From contig CAIKRV010000040.1 of assembly GCA_903829945.1 (NCBI GenBank), forward strand, positions 1-44,005: 44,005 bases of DNA. The letters are read 5' to 3'. The position numbers and the translations under genes are program-made. Of the stretch, positions 1 to 8,785 are shown one piece after another (within the stretch, counting starts at the first letter, position 1; the number at the start of each line of letters is the position of its first letter). Below the pieces are notes generated by a model. That model did no database searches and was not told the DNA's origin. It saw only the letters and a program-made list of their open reading frames with translations. This stretch comes from an uncultured bacterium (GTDB lineage Bacteria; Bacteroidota; Bacteroidia; CAILMK01).

Positions 1-40
1 TTGACAAGGGGAGGTGGACGCGAAGCGGACGGAGGGGATC
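1..40. repeat. GC-rich repeat-like fragment at the left edge
   Basis: This 40-base stretch is about 65% G+C (26 of 40), while its surroundings are strongly AT-rich. It contains the core GTGGACGCGAAGCGGAC, with a small CGC-GAA-GCG stem. No ORF of note covers it. G-rich or C-rich scraps of this type recur between genes in many bacterial genomes, so it is probably one copy of a dispersed intergenic repeat. Only one copy is visible here, so the repeat status is inferred. The rest of 41-146 is AT-rich with nothing recognisable. Confidence 0.35.
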
Positions 41-146
41 AATCATATAGAGAAACAGAGAGAATGAGAAACAGGCAACGCTAGAACAAGAAATAAATAA
101 TAAAATTAAAAATTCCTAACTTATTATCCTACTAAAATAAATCTTA

Positions 147-575
147 TCAAACCAAACTTTTATGCAAATAGGCAAAGGAGCTTTCTGTTTCATGAATTTT
201 TACTGCAAGGGATTTAATTTTTTTACTTTGTAAAAAATCGGAATGATGTTCCAATAAGGTATCTACAAAAAATTTGCACAAATTCTCTGCCGTACTCGGA
301 TAAGGCAATAAAAAGTATTTCCATGATTTCAAATCAAACATCTCGCGCAATTCCATATCATCCGCCGCTATAATAGTGGTATGATCCAATTGCGCTATAT
401 ACGGACTAATAATTTGTTTAATTTCATTAAAATCTACAACCATCCCATAAGCATCTAAGTCCCCTTCCAATTCCATACTCATATGATAGGTATGACCATG
501 CAAATGCCTGCATTTACCCTGATGCAAATGGATTCTGTGAGCGGCATCCCATTTAAATTCTTTCGATACTATCAT
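147..575 (-). CDS. queD: 6-carboxytetrahydropterin synthase (QueD/PTPS family)
   Basis: This enzyme of the 6-pyruvoyl-tetrahydropterin synthase fold converts dihydroneopterin triphosphate to 6-carboxytetrahydropterin in the cytosol, the second step of queuosine and 7-deazaguanine synthesis. The 142 residues show the zinc ligands H13 (AAHR), H26 and H28, with the catalytic C22 in the C-xxx-HGH motif. VDFNEIK, LDHT, PSTAENL and the C-terminal HETE substrate motif are all present and in order. The length is normal for the family. The start ATG at 575 gives the standard MIVSKEFKWDAAHR opening. It stands alone, about 120 bases downstream of the end of the TonB receptor gene on the same strand. A pterin-pathway role instead of queuosine cannot be fully excluded from sequence, but the C-xxx-HGH form favours QueD. 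Confidence 0.93.
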   Translation of the reverse strand: MIVSKEFKWDAAHRIHLHQGKCRHLHGHTYHMSMELEGDLDAYGMVVDFNEIKQIISPYIAQLDHTTIIAADDMELREMFDLKSWKYFLLPYPSTAENLCKFFVDTLLEHHSDFLQSKKIKSLAVKIHETESSFAYLHKSLV

Positions 576-693
576 AATATTTCTTAATTAAAAAAATAAT
601 CCACTAAAACCAATTTCAAAATTACTACATTTATTTTACCTGAATGAACTTACCACATCACTTAAAATTATACTCATGCCCCTCCTGCTATTT

Positions 694-3141
694 TTAAAAT
701 TCAAATATAATTCCAATGGCAGGAATGATGGTTTGATCCACATTTTTAATCAAAACCGGAATCGCATTAGAGCCATCTGCCCGCAATGGTTTTCCATCCG
801 TAGTAGCATAAGTATTATCCTTATTTCTTTGGAAAGTATAATAATCTTTATTTACATTTTTGGCCATACCGGCATTTTGAAAATCAAAGTAAACATCCAA
901 GAAAGATTTTTTGAAATTTATTTTTTTATCAATTCTAAGATCGAGTTCATTAAAGGCCGGCAATCGGGCTTGATTGAGTCGGGAATAATCAGGTACACCT
1001 TGGCCGGTCAAGGTATAATTCATTTGAGAAGCCACCATATCGTATGGCGTATATGGCGTACCTCCGGATAAACGATATTTTAAGCCTATTTCCCAACCAC
1101 GATTAAATTTATACCCGAGGATAATACTTAATAATTGTTTCGCATCCCAGGAGGAAGGAATATAAGTATTATTATCTCCCGTAAATTCACTTTGAAATAA
1201 AGTATAGGATGCCGTCACAAATAAACGTTTGATTAATTTTTGCTGAACAAAAAATTCTACGCCGTAGGCCCTACCCTTTCCTATACTTTTAACTAATTCA
1301 TTACCGATGGTTCCATAGTCAGCACCTTCATTGGCAATGGAAGTATTGGTCGCCACAGAAACCGGATAGTTTTGATAACTTTTATAAAAACCCTCTACCG
1401 TTATGCGCAAAGAATTGGCAGGCAAAAATTCAAAACCGCCTACCAGATGATCGCAAGTAATGTACTTCGTATCCTTATTAGGAAAGGCACCGTTTTCATC
1501 CTTAAAGCCCAAAATGGTATATACCGGCAATTTGGCATATCGTCCTACGGTAGCATTAATATTGATCCCCGGACTTAAAACATACGAAAGCGTTAGGCGT
1601 GGCGAAAATGCATTTAACGGATTAAAGCCATTTTTCTGATAAGAATTAACATCTGTACGGGCCGCCAGCGTTATAGATAAAAGATCATTAAATGCTTTCC
1701 TGTTTAAAGATGCAAAAGCACCATATTTTTCAAAATCAATGGCCGTTAAAAAATTTACATTTATTTGCGGTTGGATAATGGCCCCGGTGGAATCCAGTAA
1801 TTGCCTTCTGACCACTGCAAAAAAATTATTGTTGTACTTTACATATTGCGCAGAAAGTCCGTAAGATAATTTCCATGCACCGAAATATTGATTTACATCC
1901 CAGCGCAATTTGTTTTCAATTTCCTGAGAATAGGATTTGAAGGTACGTTTACTTTCATTACCGAATTCCGCATTTTCAAATTGGTCCAATTTATTGCTAA
2001 ACATATTGCGGCTGGCAGTAATATTATAGTAACCGTGTGCAATTAATCGCTTCAAAGTAAAACCAACGGTATAGTTCCATTGGTTAATGGTAGGCAAAGA
2101 GCGAATAATATATTCTTTCGTTAAGTCGGAATTTTTAGGCGCGGCAAAAGAAAATTCGTCAATGGCGCCAAGCCCGATGGCCGTTAAAGTAGTTTTATCA
2201 TCGATTTTATGGGTGACCTTATATTGAAAATCCCAGTAATTTGGACGAATAGGCAAATCAATTAATTGGAAAAAATATTGCAAATAGGAACGGCGCGCGG
2301 AAGCAAGAAAGGTGGTATTTTTATCAATCGGACCTTCCAAGGTACCGGCAAATTCGGTACTGCTTACCCTCAAATTGCCTTGCAGTCGGTCGGGATTTCA
2401 GTCACGCTGCTTGATTTGCAAAACAGAGGAAAGGGCATTATCGTACTTCGCGGCAAAGCTGCTGGTGCTAAGGGTTACATCCTCAATAAAGGATACATTC
2501 AATATCCCTTGCGGACCACCGGAGGCGCCTTGGGTGGAAAAATGATTGATTTGTGGAACTTCCACACCATCCAAATAATAAACATTTTCGCTGGGCGCCC
2601 CACCGCGAATAATGAGATCATTTCGGGCTGCGCCGGCACTGGTACCTCCTACGCCGGGCAAGGCCTGAATCACCCGGGAAATATCGTAATTCCCACCCGG
2701 ATTACTTTTAATTTCCTCAGTGGTAAGGCTCTGAACTGATAAAGGCGTTTCAATGCGCTTACCGTAAGAATTGCCTCTTATAACAACTTCCTTGAGTTGA
2801 GCGCTATTCTCTAACTCGATGTTTAATATTAATGCATTGCCGTTGGAAATAATAAGATCGAATAAAGTTTGTTCTTTGTAACCGACATATTGCACCACCA
2901 AATTATAGGTTTGAGGCGGAATATTCGTAAACTTAAAACGTCCATTGCTGTCGGATTGGGCTTTAAAGTTGGTGCCTTGCAAAATAATAATGGCACCTTC
3001 AATTCTTTCTTGGGTTTCCTTGTCCTTAACGGTTCCAATAATGGTTCCGTTTAAAGATTGAGCATGCACATGAGCAGCTCCGAAACTGAATATAAATATG
3101 ATAAACAGAACATTAAAACGTAATGAAGCTTTTATTCCCAT
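694..3141 (-). pseudogene. TonB-dependent outer-membrane receptor interrupted by one in-frame TGA
   Basis: Outer-membrane active transporter driven by TonB; the substrate cannot be read from sequence and no SusD partner is adjacent. Starting at ATG 3141 there is a signal peptide (MGIKASLRFNVLF to HAQ), a carboxypeptidase-regulatory-like beta-sandwich (GTVKDKETQERIEGA onward), and a plug domain (RVIQALPGVGG, IIRGGAPSENVYYLDGVEVP). After LSSVLQIKQRD comes a TGA at 2400-2398. The same frame then continues without a break as NPDRLQGNLRVSSTEF, TLEGPIDKNTTFLASARRSY and a full beta-barrel ending in the typical terminal Phe (IIFEF). Family members normally have a Gly here (QRDGNP or QREGN type), so GGA to TGA, one base, explains the stop. 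Everything else is intact, so this is a recent nonsense mutation, a base-call error, or readthrough. A longer TTG start at 3180 adds no plausible sequence. Confidence 0.85.
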
Positions 3142-3177
3142 AAAAATTAAAATTAGAACATCTTGCAAATGATGCCG

Positions 3178-3185
3178 CAAAATTA
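3178..3185 (-). promoter_or_regulatory. Candidate -7 element for the TonB receptor gene
   Basis: On the minus strand this reads TAATTTTG, an exact match to the Bacteroidota TAnnTTTG -7 element, 36 bases before the ATG at 3141. It lies downstream of the hairpin at 3211-3234, so the hairpin would not be part of this transcript. A clear -33 element was not seen. Chance matches are common in AT-rich DNA. Confidence 0.4.
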
Positions 3186-3210
3186 GGACTAAAAAGCATA
3201 TAAAAACATA

Positions 3211-3234
3211 GCCCGCAATCTTTCAATTGCGGGC
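3211..3234 (-). terminator. Perfect 9-bp stem hairpin in the divergent intergenic region
   Basis: GCCCGCAAT and ATTGCGGGC pair perfectly around a 6-base loop. Read on the minus strand the stem is followed by T-rich sequence (TATGTTTTTATATG), as in a rho-independent terminator. It lies just upstream of the TonB promoter candidate, between two divergent genes. It therefore either insulates the receptor gene from minus-strand transcription or ends a short unseen minus-strand RNA. The remaining 3235-3542 is AT-rich with no ORF or known riboswitch fold that I could recognise. Confidence 0.5.
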
Positions 3235-3502
3235 CATTCATAGGCAGTTTTATGAAAAAACTACAAAAAACTAGTGTGAGCGGATATACATTTTAAGCGC
3301 CGTTTTTAGCTCTATTAAATTATATTCAACAGAATTAAAAACATTTTTTTCTTACCCCCTAAAACAAATACCGAGGCGAAATTAAAACAATTTATGTTTA
3401 AAACAAGGGCAAATTGCAAATTCACTATATATAGGGATAGCGCTAATAACGCTAAATTGTTGAGATATTGTAAAATGAAAACAAATTATCCTTGAAAAAA
3501 AT

Positions 3503-3510
3503 TAAATTTG
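3503..3510 (+). promoter_or_regulatory. Candidate -7 element for the 3543-8758 gene run
   Basis: TAAATTTG matches TAnnTTTG exactly and sits 33 bases before the ATG at 3543. No convincing -33 element was found at the expected distance, so this is only a candidate. Confidence 0.35.
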
Positions 3511-3542
3511 AAAATAATTAGCAGAACAAAAATTTTACGATT

Positions 3543-5471
3543 ATGAAAAAAATTGCTTTATATATTTGTATTTGGGTGATTTGTAGTGTTCAAATAGCCA
3601 AGGCTCAGCACTTTCCCACCTATGCTTCCATCAATAAATATTTCCATAATAAGTATATCGCTCCGAGTAATGATAATTATTCCCTCACCTTTGCAAAAAA
3701 GAAAGGCGGTTGGTATGTATATGAGCTCAATGCCAATGCAAGTCCTGCCAAAAGCATCAATGAGCAATTATTCTGTTCGGCGGAAACCCATAAATTTTAT
3801 GTCCTGAACTATAAAATAAAAAACAGGAAATCACCGGAGGATTCCAATGAAGATTGGAAAAACGAAATAAATTCCGAATCCTATAATTATGATCGAATCC
3901 CCTATTACGGATATTCCGGTTGGGATCAAGATGTAATTAAAGATTTCGGAAATCAAAAAAACTTAAAAGATACCTTATTGGAAGGATTGGGCAGGGCGTA
4001 CTCGAGTTATAGTATGGCATTTTTGTGGGGCCAATACAGTTATATGAGCGAAATTCCCGATCAAAAAGAAATACCATCTTCCGAGCCATATGCTGAAGAA
4101 CGTATTAATAATTTTATAAAATATGCGGATTTAGGGATAGAGGTCTATCACCAATTGGAACAAAAATTTCCGGAATACGAAATGATGTTGGGCAAGGCAC
4201 AAATTTCCTACGCCGATGAAATCATGTATAAATATTCTACGCTGTGCATCGCCGGAAAATACAAGCTCGCCAAAGCATCCCTGAAGAGCGGATTGTTTAA
4301 TCCGATGTTATTAACGATGGCCAGGAATTATTTAAACAGTATGGCACCAAATGCCATATTATTTACCACCGGCGATAATGATACCTACCCGCTATGGTAT
4401 GTACAGGAAACGGAAAATTATCGCAAAGACGTAACGGTGATTAATTGCAGTTTATTGAACTTACCGCGATATATCAATTTATTAAAATCCGGAAATTACA
4501 GTTATTACAAAAAAATAAAAATGGCCTGGGATGAAAATATTATGATGAATGATTCGCTATCCTATGCCATCTTAGATTCAAAATTGGATGGGAAACAACT
4601 ATCAATAAATGCACTCATTAACGAATTATCCAATACGCATGCCATACAAAAAACCGATGGAAAATCTCAGCTATATGCCAGCGGTAATAAGTTTTTTATC
4701 AAAGCTCCGGAATTGGAAATTAATACTTACAAAGTATTGGATGATACCGATAAAATAAATTTAATCAAGCAATTAAGCTTTAATCTGGAAATTACTTATT
4801 TACTTAAAGGAGACATTGCCATTTTAGATATAATAGCGCAAAACAGATGGGAAAGGCCTATTTATTTTACGATAGGCTCTGATAATGCCATTGCTCTAGC
4901 CTTAAAACCATATTTGCAATTGGAAGGATTGGTTTGCCATTTGTTGCCAAAAAAGATTACCATAGAAGAACATGAAGAAGAAAATGAAACCAAACTCTAT
5001 AATACTACCATCCTCTATGGAATATTAATGGATAAAATAAAATGGGTAGATAATTATTCGGCCAAGCCCCAAAAAGATAAATTGAGCATTAGAGAAATGC
5101 AAACGATGAAAAGTGCCTATATGGAATTGCTTAGAGCTTTAATCGCTGAGGGCAATTTAGAAAAAGCCAAAAACGTCATTACCCGAGTTTATAACCTGTT
5201 CCCCTTGGAAAGTTATCCTTATGGCATATATGATTTGAGTGTGGTAGAAGCTTATTTCAAATTTGAGGAATATGATAAGGCCTTATCAATTTTAGATCTG
5301 GCCGTAAATAATGAAAGTAAATTGTACAAAAATGCTTCAGAAGAGGATAAAGCTGTGTGCAAGGAAAACCTTAGTAAAACCTTAGATTATGCTAAGGAAA
5401 TTTGTTTTGAAAAAGGATTAATATTACATAGCAGAAAATATTTTGCCCAGCTCAATGCACTACAGCCATAG
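3543..5471 (+). CDS. Secreted protein resembling the C-terminal soluble domain of DUF2723 proteins
   Basis: Function unknown. The 642-residue product begins with a Sec signal peptide (MKKIALYICIWVICSVQIAKAQ) and has no later membrane segment. The middle carries ARNYLNSMAPNAILFTTGDNDTYPLWYVQE (about residues 260-290), then KDVTVINCSLLNLPRYI. That signature is typical of the soluble C-terminal part of the large Bacteroidota DUF2723 membrane proteins, where it follows a multi-spanning N-terminal half. Here the membrane half is absent and a signal peptide replaces it. The C-terminal 120 residues (EGNLEKAKNVITRVYNLFP, FEEYDKALSILDLAVNN) look like helical TPR-type repeats. It precedes the first propeller gene by 35 bases on the same strand, suggesting co-transcription. 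The DUF2723 link is from recognised motif wording, not a search. Confidence 0.65.
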   Translation: MKKIALYICIWVICSVQIAKAQHFPTYASINKYFHNKYIAPSNDNYSLTFAKKKGGWYVYELNANASPAKSINEQLFCSAETHKFYVLNYKIKNRKSPEDSNEDWKNEINSESYNYDRIPYYGYSGWDQDVIKDFGNQKNLKDTLLEGLGRAYSSYSMAFLWGQYSYMSEIPDQKEIPSSEPYAEERINNFIKYADLGIEVYHQLEQKFPEYEMMLGKAQISYADEIMYKYSTLCIAGKYKLAKASLKSGLFNPMLLTMARNYLNSMAPNAILFTTGDNDTYPLWYVQETENYRKDVTVINCSLLNLPRYINLLKSGNYSYYKKIKMAWDENIMMNDSLSYAILDSKLDGKQLSINALINELSNTHAIQKTDGKSQLYASGNKFFIKAPELEINTYKVLDDTDKINLIKQLSFNLEITYLLKGDIAILDIIAQNRWERPIYFTIGSDNAIALALKPYLQLEGLVCHLLPKKITIEEHEEENETKLYNTTILYGILMDKIKWVDNYSAKPQKDKLSIREMQTMKSAYMELLRALIAEGNLEKAKNVITRVYNLFPLESYPYGIYDLSVVEAYFKFEEYDKALSILDLAVNNESKLYKNASEEDKAVCKENLSKTLDYAKEICFEKGLILHSRKYFAQLNALQP

Positions 5472-5506
5472 GACTTGGCAAGGAATTTGTGCATGAATAA
5501 TATACC

Positions 5507-6226
5507 ATGAATGGGCATAAATATATCCTTTTACTTTTATTACTGACGGTATCCTTCCGTCAGAACAATACAAGTCCCCTGGTCATACAGAGCAAAAGCG
5601 TTATTAATATACCTGAGCCTTCAGATATATGTTTAAGTGCCGACGGGAAAAATTTATATATCGTTTCGGATCGGGGTTATTTATACATTACCGATTTGAA
5701 TTTAGTTAATATTAAAAAAATAAATTTACATAAGAAAGATGCCGAAGCCGTTTTTGCCAATGAAAAATATATTTACATCATGGAAGAAAGGAGCAGAACC
5801 ATCAGTGTATATGATGCAAAAACGTATGATTCCTTATGGAGTAAAAAATTATATTTTGAAGGCAAATATAAAAATCATGGCTTTGAATCCTTGACCTATA
5901 ATCCCATCAGAAAAATATTTATTGCCGTATCAGAAAAGCATCCTATGCAAGTATGGGAATTAGACGAAGAACTTAATCAAATAAAAATAATACCCATCAG
6001 TGGTGCCAAAGATATTTCATCTGCCACATGGTATCAAAATAAGCTTTATTTTTTGAGTGATGAAGATAGTAAAATTATGGAAGTTGACCCGGTAAATTAT
6101 ACTATTAAAAAGGAATGGTACTTGGGAATTGAAAATCCCGAAGGTATTTGTTTTTTAAGTTCCGGACAATTTATTATAGTATGCGATGAAATCAGTACGA
6201 TGTATAAGTATAGTCAATTGCCTTAA
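5507..6226 (+). CDS. SdiA-regulated/YjiK-like beta-propeller protein, copy 1
   Basis: The 239-residue product has an N-terminal hydrophobic export signal (MNGHKYILLLLLLTVSF) and no lipobox Cys. The rest resembles the SdiA-regulated (YjiK, esterase-like phytase-related) propeller family: IPEPSDICLSADGKNLYIVSDRG, KDAEAVFANEKYIYIMEE, GFESLTYNP, FLSDEDSKIMEVDP and NPEGICF are repeated blade motifs with acidic residues that could bind metal. Role unknown; such proteins are periplasmic or surface-exposed and some relatives act on phosphoesters. It is closely paralogous to the gene at 6913-7623, with the same motif order and length. The lamin-tail lipoprotein gene lies between the copies. Catalytic activity cannot be assigned from sequence. 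Confidence 0.75.
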   Translation: MNGHKYILLLLLLTVSFRQNNTSPLVIQSKSVINIPEPSDICLSADGKNLYIVSDRGYLYITDLNLVNIKKINLHKKDAEAVFANEKYIYIMEERSRTISVYDAKTYDSLWSKKLYFEGKYKNHGFESLTYNPIRKIFIAVSEKHPMQVWELDEELNQIKIIPISGAKDISSATWYQNKLYFLSDEDSKIMEVDPVNYTIKKEWYLGIENPEGICFLSSGQFIIVCDEISTMYKYSQLP

Positions 6227-6310
6227 AATTATTTCAATAATAATTTAGTAACATTCTCATAACAATAGAAATGTTTCAAGATTTAACCTTTGCAGCAAAC
6301 ATCCCAATTT

Positions 6311-6892
6311 ATGCAAAAGTTAACCATACCCCTCCTATTAGGAGTTTTATTGCTACTCAATTCATGCGTTAAGGACAGGACCTTTGCCCCTCAAAATTCA
6401 ATTAATACAGCTTCCAGTGGAGAAATTGTAATTAATGAATTTATGGCCAATGAAACCATTGCTCCTTCTATTAATGAATTTGGAACGGCATCTGACTGGA
6501 TAGAATTGTATAATAATACAGATTATACCATAAATATTAAAAGCAACCAATGGTATATTGATACCATAAGTGCACTAGGAAATGCAGGACCGGCCTATGC
6601 TTTACCTCCAATGGCTTTAGCCTCTCACCAATTTATTTTGGTGTGGTGCGATAAACTAAATGAAGTAAGTTCTAATCCGGATATTTTGAAGAGTATTCAT
6701 TCAAATTTCACTTTAAAGAAATCAAGTGGACACCTTATCCTGACCCAAAAAAACAGTTCAGGAATCATGACTACTTCGGATGAAATTTACTATGGCGCAC
6801 AAACTACGGATGTAAGTTATGGCAGACAACCAGACGGTAGTACCGTATGGAAATCCTTTACCAAACCAACACCCGGCACTTCAAATAATTAA
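6311..6892 (+). CDS. Lamin-tail (LTD) domain lipoprotein
   Basis: A surface or periplasmic lipoprotein of about 193 residues. ATG 6311 gives MQKLTIPLLLGVLLLLNSC, a signal peptide with lipobox LNSC, so this start is preferred over an upstream TTG at 6290. One lamin-tail domain follows: GEIVINEFMANE, DWIELYNNTDYTINI, a central HQFILVWCDK strand, and the closing DVSYGRQPDGSTVWKSF and PTPGTSNN, all LTD hallmarks. Bacterial LTDs are beta-sandwich modules on exported proteins, often beside nucleases, phosphatases or adhesins; here the domain stands alone. TAACCTTTG just upstream (6284-6292) is a near match to the -7 element with one extra base, so it may have its own promoter. It is flanked by two paralogous propeller genes. 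Confidence 0.85.
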   Translation: MQKLTIPLLLGVLLLLNSCVKDRTFAPQNSINTASSGEIVINEFMANETIAPSINEFGTASDWIELYNNTDYTINIKSNQWYIDTISALGNAGPAYALPPMALASHQFILVWCDKLNEVSSNPDILKSIHSNFTLKKSSGHLILTQKNSSGIMTTSDEIYYGAQTTDVSYGRQPDGSTVWKSFTKPTPGTSNN

Positions 6893-6912
6893 ACAAAATA
6901 AACACCTAAACA

Positions 6913-7623
6913 ATGAAATATATATTAACTATTCTTTCTGTAATTTTATTCTTGTCATTCAAGAATGATAATACAGAATTACTTCAGGTAGAACAAAAAT
7001 TTAAATTACATGTTCCGGAACCTTCTGATATTTGCCTTAGCGCAGATAAACAAAAATATTATGTAGTCAGTGACAATGGATATTTATTCGTAACCGATTT
7101 GCAATTTAATGTTATCCGTAAAGCAAAATTTAAAGGCCTGGATTGCGAAGGGGTTTATGCAGATGAAAAATACGTTTATGTAATGGATGAAAGCTTAAGA
7201 AAAATAAGCGTATTTGATGTGGAAAATCTTACAGAAGTTAAAGGTAATACATTAACTTACCTTGGCGGAAGAAATAAAAGCTTTGAATGTTTGACCTATA
7301 ATAGTCAGAAGAAAAGATTTATAACTGTAGTAGAAAAAAATCCGATTGCCATTTGGGAGTTGGATGAAAATTTAAATAAAGTTATAGAATATCCGTTTAC
7401 TGCTGCACATGATATATCCGGTGCATGTTATCACAATGGACATTTGTATTTATTAAGTGATGAAGATAGAAAGGTAATGGAAGTTAATCCTGAGAATTAT
7501 TCAGTCATACAAAGCTGGAGAATTCCCGTATTAAATCCGGAAGGCATCACATTTTCACCGGAAGGAAAACTTGTCATTTCCAGTGATGACATGAGCGAAG
7601 CATTTATTTTCAAAGCACTTTAA
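6913..7623 (+). CDS. SdiA-regulated/YjiK-like beta-propeller protein, copy 2
   Basis: A 236-residue exported protein (MKYILTILSVILFLSF signal), paralogous to the gene at 5507-6226. Shared landmarks in the same order are VPEPSDICLSADKQKYYVVSDNG, LDCEGVYADEKYVYVMDE, FECLTYN, LYLLSDEDRKVMEVNPENY and NPEGITFSPEGK. By eye roughly half the aligned positions are identical, so the duplication is not very recent. It starts 20 bases after the lamin-tail gene and ends 10 bases before the porin gene, so co-translation with both is likely. Substrate and activity are unknown; an extracellular phosphoester-binding or hydrolysing role is only a suggestion from relatives and the porin neighbour. Confidence 0.75.
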   Translation: MKYILTILSVILFLSFKNDNTELLQVEQKFKLHVPEPSDICLSADKQKYYVVSDNGYLFVTDLQFNVIRKAKFKGLDCEGVYADEKYVYVMDESLRKISVFDVENLTEVKGNTLTYLGGRNKSFECLTYNSQKKRFITVVEKNPIAIWELDENLNKVIEYPFTAAHDISGACYHNGHLYLLSDEDRKVMEVNPENYSVIQSWRIPVLNPEGITFSPEGKLVISSDDMSEAFIFKAL

Positions 7624-7633
7624 TTTAACTACC

Positions 7634-8758
7634 ATGAGAAAAATTTATTTAAGCATATTACTTTCATTATTTGCACTTGCCGGGCAAGCACAGGTAAGCT
7701 TTAGCAATGGTAATGTAGTGACGGAAATTCACACAGCTACCGTTGTGATGTTCAATCAAAGATTTTATGATTCTACCGAAAGAAATCATAAAAAGAATGG
7801 TTTTGGTTTGGATGATGCACGTATTGGCATTGAAAGCAGATCTCCAAATATGGAATTCAAATTTGAGTTTGATTTATCAGTTTTGGGTTCTGCCGTTCAA
7901 GACCCAACCGCCCCTCCTATTACCGAGGCCTATTTTACGTATAAGGGTTTAGAATATTTTAATATTAAAAGTGGATTTCAAAAAGTTCCTTACTCCAGAG
8001 ATAATTTGGAAGAACATTTTGATATGCCATTTATGCAAAGACCGGAATTAGATAAAGGAACTATTTTCAATAGAAGAGATGTTGGTGTTACCTTATATCG
8101 CACATTTTGGGATGAAAAGATTAATGCCTACGCCGGGTTATATAGCGGTCAGGGAGGCAGCGTGCTCACAAACATTAATGATGCATCCGGCTCTGCCGAA
8201 TATGCAGGACGTATAGATATTGCTTATCCATGCAAATATAAATATATCCAAATTGATGAAACGCATACACCTATTCCTATTGTGCAATTAGGATTAAATG
8301 CAAGATATATCCAAAAACCATTGTCAACCGGTTTTGGAAATAATATTTATTTAGGATTAGAACATCAAAAATCGGTGTACGGATTTGATATTGCTGCGGC
8401 ATACCAAGGTTTGAGTTTCCAATTTGAATTGGATCGCTCAAAAGTAGTTCCAAATAATCCTTCGGAACTATTAGGATTGCCAACCACTTATTTCCTTCAA
8501 GGAGGAGCATCGGCGCAATTAAATTATCATTCTAAAAAATTGCGTTCAGTATTTTGTATCCGATATGATGAATTAAATCCAAATGATTTATCACCGAATG
8601 ATACTTACAAAGCTTTGAGCTTTGCTTATAATTATTTGATTAATGGATATCGTTGTGTTTTAAAAATACAATATACTAACCCGATTAAAGGTACTGATAC
8701 CGTGCTTGCACCATTCGACCCGCAAATGCGCATTGGGTGGCAGTATTGGTTTAAATAA
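7634..8758 (+). CDS. Outer-membrane porin of the phosphate-selective porin O/P type
   Basis: The 374-residue product has a Sec signal peptide (MRKIYLSILLSLFALAGQAQ) followed by a beta-barrel with alternating amphipathic strands and a C-terminal aromatic-rich end (QMRIGWQYWFK). LDDARIGIESRSPNMEFKFEFDLS, EAYFTYKGLEYFNIKSGFQKVPYSRDNLE and FNRRDVGVTLY are typical of the O/P family (OprO/OprP-like), which in Bacteroidota is broad and not always phosphate-specific. It is the last gene of the 3543-8758 run, 10 bases after propeller copy 2, and is followed by a strong terminator. Anion or phosphate uptake is therefore plausible but not shown. Confidence 0.8.
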   Translation: MRKIYLSILLSLFALAGQAQVSFSNGNVVTEIHTATVVMFNQRFYDSTERNHKKNGFGLDDARIGIESRSPNMEFKFEFDLSVLGSAVQDPTAPPITEAYFTYKGLEYFNIKSGFQKVPYSRDNLEEHFDMPFMQRPELDKGTIFNRRDVGVTLYRTFWDEKINAYAGLYSGQGGSVLTNINDASGSAEYAGRIDIAYPCKYKYIQIDETHTPIPIVQLGLNARYIQKPLSTGFGNNIYLGLEHQKSVYGFDIAAAYQGLSFQFELDRSKVVPNNPSELLGLPTTYFLQGGASAQLNYHSKKLRSVFCIRYDELNPNDLSPNDTYKALSFAYNYLINGYRCVLKIQYTNPIKGTDTVLAPFDPQMRIGWQYWFK

Positions 8759-8785
8759 ACCACCGGGGTCTAAAAATTAAATTAT

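Noticed and set aside
2374-2400. Frameshift in the TonB receptor gene
   Set aside because: The two parts are in the same frame; direct reading shows CAG CGT GAC TGA AAT CCC GAC, so it is one stop codon and no indel.
2266-2739. 157-residue plus-strand ORF opposite the TonB receptor
   Set aside because: It is an antisense shadow: the minus-strand frame carries clear plug and barrel motifs across the same bases and this ORF has no recognisable domain.
3142-3542. Riboswitch (for example cobalamin) upstream of the TonB receptor
   Set aside because: No conserved box or multi-stem fold was recognisable; only the one perfect hairpin stands out.
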